From NCBI GenBank assembly GCA_949286815.1, contig CASEEB010000031.1, forward strand, positions 1 to 5,657: DNA of 5,657 nucleotides, read 5' to 3'. This document shows positions 1 to 5,657 of the stretch, piece by piece. Origin of the DNA: an uncultured Eubacteriales bacterium. GTDB lineage: Bacteria > Bacillota > Clostridia > Oscillospirales > CAG-272. The stretch's first letter is position 1, and each line of letters opens with the position of its first letter. Position numbers and translations under genes: made by a program. The notes under the pieces are model-generated. The model was not told the origin of the DNA. It did not search any database and was given only the letters and a program-made list of their open reading frames with translations.

Positions 1-13
1 TCTTCTGCTATAC

Positions 14-42
14 ATTATAACACTGTTTGTTATATTTGTCAA
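14..42 (-). promoter_or_regulatory. Consensus vegetative (sigma-A/sigma-70) promoter leading out of the window
   Basis: Read on the minus strand, this is TTGACA (37-42), a 17-base spacer (20-36) and TATAAT (14-19), a perfect match to the housekeeping promoter consensus with ideal spacing. Transcription would start near position 7 and run out of the left edge, so the promoter serves a gene that is not visible. Its position downstream of the exporter operon implies that the next gene is a separate transcription unit on the same strand. The match is seen directly; activity is inferred. Confidence 0.8.
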
Positions 43-61
43 CGGTTTAATGCAAAATTTT

Positions 62-146
62 ATATAAAACCGAGGCATACGGCGTTCGGAATTTTCCGAA
101 AAATCATCCCAAAACGATTTTGCCGAAAAATTGCCGCCGCAGCCTC
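62..146 (-). terminator. Long imperfect hairpin, probable terminator of the exporter operon
   Basis: Downstream of the 599-aa exporter gene, arms GAGGC-TG-CGGCG (135-146, minus reading) and CGCCG-TAT-GCCTC (72-84) pair around a smaller internal loop. Inside, the stem resumes with gaps: AAAATC (100-105) pairs with GATTTT (116-121) around a 10-base loop, and TTTT-C-G (92-98) pairs with C-G-AAAA (123-129). On the minus strand the 3' arm is followed by GGTTTTATAT, a modest U-rich tract. Its place between the operon end and the next promoter fits termination. It is longer and less regular than a textbook intrinsic terminator. The 16-base near-palindrome TTCGGAATTTTCCGAA (85-100) inside it could form a competing local fold. 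Confidence 0.55.
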
Positions 147-178
147 ATATAAAAACTTATTAAAACTTATATTTTAAC

Positions 179-1978
179 CTATTCAAATTGGGCATTGTAC
201 AAAGACGCGTAAAAACCTTTTGCTTTCATAAGCTCATCATGCGTGCCCTGCTCTTCTATATTGCCGTTTTTAATTACCAGAATTCGGTCAGCGTTCTGAA
301 TTGTAGAAAGTCTGTGCGCTATCACAAAGCAGGTACGACCCTTCATAAGCTCGTTCATCGCCTCGCCTATAAGTATTTCGGTCCGGCTGTCCACATTGGA
401 CGTAGCCTCATCAAGAATAAGCATAGGTGAATCCGACAGCATCGCCCGCGCGATGGTCAGCAGTTGCTTCTGCCCCTTTGAAATATTCACGCCGTCGTCG
501 GACAGAACCGTGTTGTAACCGTCCGGCAAGGTCTCGATATACGAATGTATCCTTGCCGCCTTCGCCGCGGCAATGACTTCCTCTCGCGTCGCCCCTATCC
601 TGCCGTACGCAATATTCTCATACACGGTTCCGCAGAAAAGCCAGGTTTCCTGCAACACCATAGTATAGGAAAGTCTGAGACTGTCGCGCGTGACCTGTCT
701 TATCTCGTTCCCGTCCACATAAATTGCTCCGCTGTCTATGTCGTAGAACCGCATCAGCAGATTTATAATAGTGGTCTTTCCGGCGCCCGTAGGCCCCACT
801 ATGGCAATTGTACTTCCGGGCTTACAGTTGAGGTTGAAATCCTTGATTATTGTTTTACCCGGCACATACCCGAAATACACATGGTCTATGTCAACCTTAC
901 CCCGTACATCGGACAAAACCACGGCGTCCTCCGCGTCAAGCGGTTCCGGAGCCTCGTCCATAAGATTAAATACTCTTTCGGCAGCCGATGTGGCGGACTG
1001 TATCTCACTGAGTATGTTTGCAAACTCGTTTATAGGACCCGCAAACTTCCTCGAGTACTGAACAAAAGTACCCACATCGCTCAGCGCCACGCGCAGCATC
1101 GGATGCAGAGAGGCTCCCATTATCAATGTAAGCATATACAGTATGCCGCCGAGCATTGTGATAAACGAGATTGAAAGGTTATTTATAAAATTCACCGCGG
1201 GACCGATGACCGCCCCGTGATAATCGGCGTCATAATACGCCTCACACGCATCCCCGTTTTTACCGTCAAACCTTCCGGTAATGACGTCCTCTCTTCCATA
1301 AGCGCGTATAGCTTTCTGCCCCGAAAGCATTTCCTCGGCATATCCGTTCAGTTCTCCGAGTTTTGCCGAGCGTCTTCTGAAATACGGGCGTATGTGTATG
1401 GTCTTATATCTCGTGAATATAATAGACACCGGAACGGTAAACAAAAACACCGACAAAAGGACCGGTGAGATTTTAACCATCATCACAAAAGATCCCACGA
1501 CAGTAATTATACTTGCGCAGATCTGCAAAAGGTCGTTTGACAGAGAAGCGTTTACCGTATCAATATCATATGATATGTGACTTACCGTATCACCCGTCTG
1601 ATGCGTGTCAAAATAGCCGACCGGAAGCTCTGTCAGGTGGTCAAACAGCTCTTTTCTCATGCTGTAAGTTATCTTCTGGCTTATATGCACCATAAGCACC
1701 GCCAAAAGATATGACAGCACGCCCGAAACGATATATACTACAGCCATCAGAATACAGTATTTTATAACCGTATCGATATCGACCGAGCCTGTGCCGAGTT
1801 CAATTGCGTCAAGCGCTTTTCCCGACAGATACGGTCCCACAAGCGCGAGCACATTCGAGGTCACCATCAAAAAGAAAGCAAGCGCAAGCAGCCATTTGTG
1901 CGCGAAGAGATATTTACAGACTCTTAGCAAAACACCGCGCCTGCTCTTGCGGCGCGCTTTTATATTATTGTCAGTCAA
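179..1978 (-). CDS. Heterodimeric ABC exporter subunit with consensus Walker B/His switch (TM288/LmrD/BmrD-like)
   Basis: This 599-aa half-transporter has an N-terminal six-helix exporter domain fused to an ATPase domain. Membrane segments lie roughly at residues 29-51, 73-97, 150-169, 172-190, 261-287 and 302-325, after a basic N-terminus (KARRKSRR). ATPase motifs are Walker A GPTGAGKTT (395-403, Lys401), Q-loop Gln443, signature ISKGQ (499-503), Walker B LILDE with catalytic Glu524, D-loop SNVD (527-530) and switch His555 (IAHR). The signature is off-consensus because Lys replaces the first Gly of SGGQ. The start is TTG: an in-frame TGA sits immediately upstream, no ATG is near, and GGGAGG (1987-1992) lies 8 bases before it. 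The gene overlaps the upstream subunit gene by 8 bases, suggesting translational coupling. By family it should sit in the cytoplasmic membrane as a heterodimer with that subunit. Multidrug, lipid or peptide export are all possible; the substrate is unknown. Confidence 0.92.
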   Translation of the reverse strand: MTDNNIKARRKSRRGVLLRVCKYLFAHKWLLALAFFLMVTSNVLALVGPYLSGKALDAIELGTGSVDIDTVIKYCILMAVVYIVSGVLSYLLAVLMVHISQKITYSMRKELFDHLTELPVGYFDTHQTGDTVSHISYDIDTVNASLSNDLLQICASIITVVGSFVMMVKISPVLLSVFLFTVPVSIIFTRYKTIHIRPYFRRRSAKLGELNGYAEEMLSGQKAIRAYGREDVITGRFDGKNGDACEAYYDADYHGAVIGPAVNFINNLSISFITMLGGILYMLTLIMGASLHPMLRVALSDVGTFVQYSRKFAGPINEFANILSEIQSATSAAERVFNLMDEAPEPLDAEDAVVLSDVRGKVDIDHVYFGYVPGKTIIKDFNLNCKPGSTIAIVGPTGAGKTTIINLLMRFYDIDSGAIYVDGNEIRQVTRDSLRLSYTMVLQETWLFCGTVYENIAYGRIGATREEVIAAAKAARIHSYIETLPDGYNTVLSDDGVNISKGQKQLLTIARAMLSDSPMLILDEATSNVDSRTEILIGEAMNELMKGRTCFVIAHRLSTIQNADRILVIKNGNIEEQGTHDELMKAKGFYASLYNAQFE

Positions 1979-3734
1979 TCAAAGCACCTCCCAACTGAGA
2001 GTTACTTATCTGTCTGTATACTTCACAGTTTTCCATGAGGTAATCATGCTTTCCCGACCCTATCACCTTGCCCTCGTCAAGAACCAGAATAAGATCACAG
2101 TACATGACCGAGCTTACTCTCTGCGCGACAATAATACTTGTGACTCCGTTCATATTTTCCTTAATGGCGCGGCGCAGATTTGAATCGGTCTTATAGTCAA
2201 GCGCGGAAGACGAGTCGTCAAGAATCAGTATTTCGGGATTATTTGCCACGGCGCGGGCAATCAGCAATCTTTGTTTTTGTCCTCCGCTGATATTTGTGCC
2301 CTTGGACGTGACATGATGCTCATACTTGTCGTCAAATTTTTCTATGTACTCCTCGGCCTGGGCAATCCTTGCCGCGCGAACAACGTCATCGTGTGAAATA
2401 TCACGGCCGAATTTTATATTTTCCTCAATCGTATCCGCGTAAACGAAGTCGTTCTGCATGGCTGAACCGAACATTGAACTCAGCTCCGACTCATCGAAAC
2501 ACCGCACATCCCTGCCGTCTATATATATCTTCCCGCTGCCACAGTCGTACATTCTCATAAGCAATTTAATAAGTGTGGATTTTCCGCTTCCGGTGGCTCC
2601 GATAATACCGAGTGATTCTCCGCGCCTCAACGAAAAGCTGATATTTTCAAGGTTTTGCGCACTTCCGTTATATGAGAAACAAACATTGTCAAAGACAATG
2701 TGCGCCCCGTCGCCTTTCTCCGTTTTTTCATCGCTCGACCGCGCTTCGTTCTCCCTGCGCAAATTCTCTTCAGCCAATTTCCTGCTCGTCTCTATAACCT
2801 CCGATATACGTGAAGCAGACGCCGCTCCCTTTGAGTACATAACAAAAATTCTTGTTATCGCCAGCATAGCGTTTGATATCAGTGTAAAATATGAGATAAA
2901 CGCGATTATCTTGCCTGCCTGTGACAGCCCGCTGTCAACTCTGAAAGCTCCCACAAGAATTACGAGCACAATACCGATATTCAAAAATATATTTATTATG
3001 GGATTTGTAGCCGCCATGGTGACCGCCGCCTTTTTCTCCACAGTCACAAGCTGACGGTTGACTCGGTCGTATCTCTCTTTTTCATAATCCTTTTTGGAAA
3101 GCGCCTTAATTACTCTGATTCCCTGCGAATCCTCTCTTACGACACGCACCATGCTGTCTCCTGCCCTCTGAGACTCCTTATAAAGAGGTATCCCCTTTTT
3201 TGACACAAGCCAGACCGTAACTCCGATAAAAGGCATGATAGACGCCATTACAAGCGTAAGCATAGGGTCAAGCGTCAGAGATATCGCAAGCCCGCCCACA
3301 AGCAGGATAGGGGCGCGCACACCCAATCTCTGCATCATTCCGAGAAACTGGTGTATGTTGTAAGTATCTGACGTAAGACGGGACTCAAGACTCGGAATCG
3401 TAAACTCATCGGTCTTTGAGGCTGACAGGTGCATGGTAGCGTCAAACAAATCATGTCTTATCTGTCTTGCGGCGTCGCGCGCCACCTTTGAAGCCATTCT
3501 GTTGGCAAGCACATTCCACCAGAACGCAAGGACGGAACACACCACCATTACAATTCCCCATATAACAATCCTGTACACGTCGTCGGTGGATGTGCACGCG
3601 GGTACAACATTGTCAATAATATGGCTCAATATGTAAGGCAACGCCAGTTCAACCAGTGAACCGGCGATTTTTATCAACATTCCAATCGACATTATAAAGC
3701 TGTACGGCTTCAGATATTTCCATATAAAATTCAC
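1971..3734 (-). CDS. Heterodimeric ABC exporter subunit with degenerate ATPase residues (TM287/LmrC/BmrC-like)
   Basis: This 587-aa half-transporter is the first gene of the exporter pair. Predicted membrane segments are about 13-41, 55-75, 136-155, 157-177, 246-266 and 276-299. A charged linker (about 319-343) leads into the ATPase domain. Motifs are A-loop Tyr355, Walker A GATGSGKST (379-387, Lys385), Q-loop Gln427, a good signature ISGGQ (482-486), Walker B LILDD with Asp507 where Glu is usual, and Gln538 where the switch His is usual (VAQR). These two substitutions are the hallmark of the non-catalytic half of heterodimeric exporters and are not signs of decay, since the frame is full length. 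The start is GTG, with GGAG (3742-3745) 7 bases upstream. The gene order, degenerate subunit first, matches TM287-TM288. The gap to the citrate synthase gene carries terminator-like hairpins, so an own promoter is expected, but I see no convincing one. The substrate is unknown. Confidence 0.92.
   Translation of the reverse strand: MNFIWKYLKPYSFIMSIGMLIKIAGSLVELALPYILSHIIDNVVPACTSTDDVYRIVIWGIVMVVCSVLAFWWNVLANRMASKVARDAARQIRHDLFDATMHLSASKTDEFTIPSLESRLTSDTYNIHQFLGMMQRLGVRAPILLVGGLAISLTLDPMLTLVMASIMPFIGVTVWLVSKKGIPLYKESQRAGDSMVRVVREDSQGIRVIKALSKKDYEKERYDRVNRQLVTVEKKAAVTMAATNPIINIFLNIGIVLVILVGAFRVDSGLSQAGKIIAFISYFTLISNAMLAITRIFVMYSKGAASASRISEVIETSRKLAEENLRRENEARSSDEKTEKGDGAHIVFDNVCFSYNGSAQNLENISFSLRRGESLGIIGATGSGKSTLIKLLMRMYDCGSGKIYIDGRDVRCFDESELSSMFGSAMQNDFVYADTIEENIKFGRDISHDDVVRAARIAQAEEYIEKFDDKYEHHVTSKGTNISGGQKQRLLIARAVANNPEILILDDSSSALDYKTDSNLRRAIKENMNGVTSIIVAQRVSSVMYCDLILVLDEGKVIGSGKHDYLMENCEVYRQISNSQLGGALID
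1987..1992 (-). promoter_or_regulatory. Shine-Dalgarno site inside the upstream gene, deciding a TTG start
   Basis: GGGAGG on the minus strand lies within the last codons of the 587-aa subunit gene, 8 bases ahead of the TTG at 1976-1978. The TTG shares the sequence TTGACTGA with the upstream stop codon. This supports the TTG start and coupled translation of the two subunits. Confidence 0.7.
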
Positions 3735-3787
3735 GGCAATTCTCCAAATCCAAACAAGACATACAAAGCGTATGCAGGTTGTTTATC

Positions 3788-3821
3788 ATGAACGGATTTC
3801 AAATCAAAAAAATCGGTTCAT
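3788..3821. repeat. 12-bp imperfect inverted repeat upstream of the exporter operon
   Basis: The arms ATGAACGGATTT (3788-3799) and AAATCGGTTCAT (3810-3821) match as inverted repeats at 11 of 12 positions around a 10-base centre. The repeat lies 54 bases before the GTG start of the exporter operon and directly follows a TTGACA hexamer on the minus strand (3822-3827). It could be an operator for a dimeric repressor or activator, or an RNA stem-loop in the leader. No regulator gene is present in the window to pair with it. The symmetry is seen directly; a function is inferred. Confidence 0.5.
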
Positions 3822-3833
3822 TGTCAAATCCGG

Positions 3834-3881
3834 AAATAATCTTCCGTTTTTCAGAAGACTGACAATATTACACTGTCAATC
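3834..3881 (-). terminator. Tandem stem-loops with U-rich tail after the citrate synthase gene
   Basis: In the minus-strand transcript, 24 bases beyond the citrate synthase stop codon, GAUUGACA pairs with UGUCAGUC (8 pairs, one G-U, 9-base loop; 3857-3881). Next, UCUUCUG pairs with CGGAAGA (7 pairs, one G-U) around an AAAAA loop (3840-3858), followed directly by UUAUUU (3834-3839). The second hairpin has the form of an intrinsic terminator with modest stem strength, so some read-through into the exporter genes is possible. The two stems share two bases and cannot both be fully paired. Confidence 0.6.
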
Positions 3882-3904
3882 GGGACGAGCATAAACCTTT
3901 GAGT

Positions 3905-5293
3905 TCAGCGTCTCTCATCAAGAGGCACATATTCTCTGGGCTTGGAAATACATTTGTACCCGGGACGGATTATGCGGTTTGAGGTGCAATACTCCTCCAT
4001 CCGGTGAGCGCACCACCCCGCTACCCTCGCAATCGCGAACAGCGGCGTATACATTTCCTCCGGAATACCAAGCATCCGGTAAACAAGTCCGGAATAAAGG
4101 TCAACATTCGCGCACATATCCTTATCCGTACCCTTATACGCGTTGAAAAGTCCGGGAGTAATCGTCTCAATCTGTTCAAGCAGCTCGAAATCTTCCCCAA
4201 ATCCCTTTGCGTAGGCGAGTTTTTTCGCGTATGTTTTCAGCATTACCGCCCTCGGATCGGATTTTGTGTAAATCGCGTGACCCATGCCGTAAATAAGTCC
4301 GGAACCGTCATTGGCTTCACCCTTGAGTATTTTAAGCAAAAACGACGCGACCTCGTCCTCGTTGTGGATATCCTTGACGTTCTTTTTAATGCAGTCAAAC
4401 ATTTCCTGCACTTTTATATTTGCCCCTCCGTGTCTCGGACCCTTCAGCGCGCCGATAGCCGCGCTTATCGCGGAATATGTATCTGAACCGGAGCTTGCCA
4501 ACACACGGCAGGCAAATGTCGAGCAGTTTCCGCCTCCGTGTTCCGCGTGAACGCAAAGGCAAAGGTCAAGCAGCCTCGCTTCGTCTTCCGTATAGCTCTT
4601 GTCGTCGCGCAATACCCGCAAAAAATTCTGAGCGGTCGAAAGCCCGTCGGCAGGATTATGCAAATTAAGGCTTTTGTCAAAAAAAGCGTTTCTGTAAACC
4701 GCGTATGACTGCGCCGCGATAACCGGCAATCTCGCCAAAAGTTCCATGCTCTGGTGCAACATATTCTCAAGACTTGTGTCGTCCGGATTGTCGTCATAGG
4801 CGTAAAGCGCCAGAACCGCGCTCGACAGCTTATTCATTATCGACCTTGACGGAGCCTTCATTATTATGTCTTCGGTAAATCTCGGAGGCAGTCTTCTGTA
4901 ATGCGCCAACACTTCATTGAAACGGTCCAGTTCATCGGATGTGGGAAGATGACCGAAAAACAAAAGATACGCACATTCCTCAAAACCGTACCTGTTCTCT
5001 TTTGCGAAATTGTTCACCAGACTGCTTATCTCATATCCACGATACTCAAGCTGACCTTCCACGGGCATTTTTTCACCCTCGTTGATTATGTAGCCGTGGG
5101 CGTTTCCGATCTGCGTGACTCCCGCCACTACGCCCGAACCGTCCGCTTCTCTCAGTCCTCTTTTTACCCGATAGCTTTCAAATGCCTCTTTAGGTATAAC
5201 ATAAGCTGATTTTGCGTCATCCAGCATCGACTGAAACTGATTTTCAATCAGATTTTCTCCATCCTCATTATTGTTTCTTGAATTAAATTGCAT
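3905..5293 (-). CDS. Citrate synthase (Si-type, clostridial form)
   Basis: This cytoplasmic enzyme condenses acetyl-CoA and oxaloacetate to citrate, the entry to the oxidative branch that gives 2-oxoglutarate and glutamate in many anaerobes. With the ATG at 5291-5293 it is 462 aa. Family landmarks are present in order: HAEHGGGN (249-256), catalytic His288 in GPRHGGAN, His339 in GMGHAIY with SDPRA after it, catalytic Asp398 in NVDLYSG, and Arg423 in the IARVAGWCAH stretch. The first 35 or so residues are polar and variable. The upstream TTG at 5320 would add nine residues, but AGGAGG (5299-5304) lies inside that extension, 5 bases before the ATG, so the ATG is much the better start. The gene appears monocistronic, with its own promoter (5427-5456) and hairpins downstream. 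A 2-methylcitrate synthase activity in the same family cannot be excluded. The gltA/citZ names are used for relatives; I assign none. Confidence 0.93.
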   Translation of the reverse strand: MQFNSRNNNEDGENLIENQFQSMLDDAKSAYVIPKEAFESYRVKRGLREADGSGVVAGVTQIGNAHGYIINEGEKMPVEGQLEYRGYEISSLVNNFAKENRYGFEECAYLLFFGHLPTSDELDRFNEVLAHYRRLPPRFTEDIIMKAPSRSIMNKLSSAVLALYAYDDNPDDTSLENMLHQSMELLARLPVIAAQSYAVYRNAFFDKSLNLHNPADGLSTAQNFLRVLRDDKSYTEDEARLLDLCLCVHAEHGGGNCSTFACRVLASSGSDTYSAISAAIGALKGPRHGGANIKVQEMFDCIKKNVKDIHNEDEVASFLLKILKGEANDGSGLIYGMGHAIYTKSDPRAVMLKTYAKKLAYAKGFGEDFELLEQIETITPGLFNAYKGTDKDMCANVDLYSGLVYRMLGIPEEMYTPLFAIARVAGWCAHRMEEYCTSNRIIRPGYKCISKPREYVPLDERR

Positions 5294-5298
5294 ATTTA

Positions 5299-5305
5299 CC
5301 TCCTC
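5299..5305 (-). promoter_or_regulatory. Strong Shine-Dalgarno site that sets the citrate synthase start
   Basis: GAGGAGG on the minus strand, followed by TAAAT and then ATG, is a near-perfect anti-16S match with 5-base spacing. It lies inside the reading frame that would begin at the TTG at 5320, so the longer start would place the ribosome binding site within the coding sequence. Confidence 0.9.
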
Positions 5306-5426
5306 TGAGACATTTGTCAAGGGCTACTCCAAGACAGAGCATCCGATATTCCGCGCGTCATGAACAAATATACGGAATTTACGGACTTTAAACTGACGCA
5401 ATGACAATATTTTACGTATACTTAAT

Positions 5427-5456
5427 ATTATACCATTTTAAACGCCGTTTTTGCAA
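5427..5456 (-). promoter_or_regulatory. Extended -10 promoter for the citrate synthase gene
   Basis: On the minus strand this reads TTGCAA (5451-5456; 4 of 6 to consensus), an 18-base spacer, and TATAAT (5427-5432), with TG one base upstream of the -10 (TGGTATAAT). The extended -10 compensates for the weaker -35. Transcription would start near 5420, leaving a leader of about 127 nt before the ATG at 5293. An imperfect dyad (5450-5471) covers the -35 box and may be an operator. Confidence 0.75.
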
Positions 5457-5471
5457 TTAACAAATTGTAAA
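5450..5471. repeat. Imperfect dyad overlapping the citrate synthase -35 box
   Basis: TTTGCAATT (5450-5458) and AATTGTAAA (5463-5471) are inverted copies with 8 of 9 positions matching, separated by AACA. The left arm contains the -35 hexamer, so a protein bound here would block or tune RNA polymerase. The region is AT-rich, and a chance dyad of this size is possible. No known regulator consensus fits well. Confidence 0.35.
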
Positions 5472-5547
5472 CTTTCATAATTTCCGCAAAACATGTACAT
5501 TTATATGCAAGTTTTACGATTTTATGCAAATTGAAAAGTTGCATTTT

Positions 5548-5657
5548 TCACACCAGAAGGTCTGCTCCCTCCGCGGCGCTGTTGTTTTTCAATATAGGGT
5601 CTACCTCGTTTTCAATAAAACGCTCAACCTGCGCAGGGCATCTGCCTATATAATTTG
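5548..5657 (-). CDS. purB: Adenylosuccinate lyase, C-terminal end only (5' part beyond the window)
   Basis: The last 35 codons and TGA stop of a gene entering from the right edge are readable. The segment NYIGRCPAQVERFIENEVD, then PIL, matches the conserved C-terminal helix region of adenylosuccinate lyases, where relatives read like IGRAPQQV-EF-EVV-P-L. The enzyme makes AMP from adenylosuccinate and AICAR from SAICAR in purine synthesis and is a cytoplasmic tetramer. Active-site residues lie outside the window, so integrity cannot be judged. Another member of the fumarase/aspartase superfamily is possible but less likely. The tail (KNNSAAEGADLLV) is variable. A 254-base gap with its own promoter separates this gene from citrate synthase, so the two are probably not co-transcribed. 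I see no convincing terminator right after the stop codon. Confidence 0.8.
   Translation of the reverse strand, partial: NYIGRCPAQVERFIENEVDPILKNNSAAEGADLLV

Noticed and set aside
545..1174. 209-aa plus-strand open frame opposite the 599-aa exporter gene
   Set aside because: It is antisense to a well-supported ABC exporter gene across its ATPase and helix 5-6 regions and shows no domain; it is a shadow of that gene's codon pattern.
2458..3054. 198-aa plus-strand open frame opposite the 587-aa exporter gene
   Set aside because: It is antisense to conserved ATPase motifs and has no domain of its own. The other plus-strand frames in the window were dismissed for the same reason.
3760..3774. 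CATAC/GTATG dyad in the exporter leader
   Set aside because: Five base pairs with a five-base loop is within chance expectation and has no supporting context.
4465..4797. 110-aa minus-strand open frame inside the citrate synthase gene
   Set aside because: It overlaps a clear citrate synthase coding region in another frame, has no recognisable domain, and its composition (rich in Arg, Thr and Cys) is that of a shadow translation.
5315..5320. TTGACA on the minus strand just before citrate synthase as a -35 box
   Set aside because: A matching -10 would fall at the start codon (about 5292-5297, AAATAT), leaving no leader for the strong Shine-Dalgarno site.
5445..5462. Rex-like (redox) operator near the citrate synthase -35 box
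   Set aside because: Only one half-site, TTGTTAA on the minus strand, matches the clostridial pattern as I recall it; the second half-site is absent.
5524..5544. ATGCAA/TTGCAT hairpin as the terminator of the adenylosuccinate lyase gene
   Set aside because: The stem has six mostly A-U pairs and is followed on the minus strand by AAAATC, not a U-run, so it is too weak to call.
1..5657. Mobile element, defence system, CRISPR array or new multi-gene system
   Set aside because: No transposase, integrase, terminal repeats, spacer arrays or unknown gene clusters are present; every sizeable gene belongs to a well-known family and the gaps hold only regulatory-scale signals.

Overview
The window looks like a piece of an ordinary chromosome from a low- to mid-GC anaerobic Firmicute, most likely class Clostridia. 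The evidence is purine-rich AGGAGG-type ribosome binding sites, AT-rich gaps with consensus vegetative promoters, and protein sequences that look clostridial. No species can be named from the sequence alone. All recognised genes are on the minus strand, so transcription runs from high to low coordinates.

In transcription order, the right edge (5548-5657) holds the last 35 codons of an adenylosuccinate lyase (purB-type) gene. A 254-base AT-rich gap follows. It contains an extended -10 promoter (5427-5456), an imperfect dyad over its -35 box, and a leader of about 127 nt. Next is a complete Si-type citrate synthase gene. Its start is best placed at the ATG at 5293, giving 462 aa, because the Shine-Dalgarno sequence lies inside the longer TTG-initiated frame. 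After it, 3735-3904 carries two tandem stem-loops ending in a U-rich run (likely terminator) and a third, 12-bp imperfect inverted repeat.

The left two thirds is a two-gene operon (3734-179) for a heterodimeric type IV ABC exporter of the TM287/288, LmrCD and BmrCD kind. The 587-aa subunit starts at GTG. The 599-aa subunit starts at TTG, and the two genes overlap by 8 bases. The subunits are complementary: the first has Asp for the catalytic Glu and Gln for the switch His, and the second has an altered signature (SKGQ). All three changes fall in one of the two ATP sites. That predicts one catalytic and one degenerate site, as in known heterodimeric exporters. The substrate cannot be deduced.

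The operon is followed by a long imperfect hairpin (72-146), a probable terminator. A perfect-consensus promoter (TTGACA, 17 bp, TATAAT; 14-42) then points out of the left edge toward an unseen gene. Purine synthesis, citrate synthesis and export appear to be neighbouring but separate transcription units, not one pathway. I found no RNA gene, CRISPR array, insertion sequence or phage feature, and no evidence of a new biological system. The points of interest are regulatory structures and corrected gene starts.
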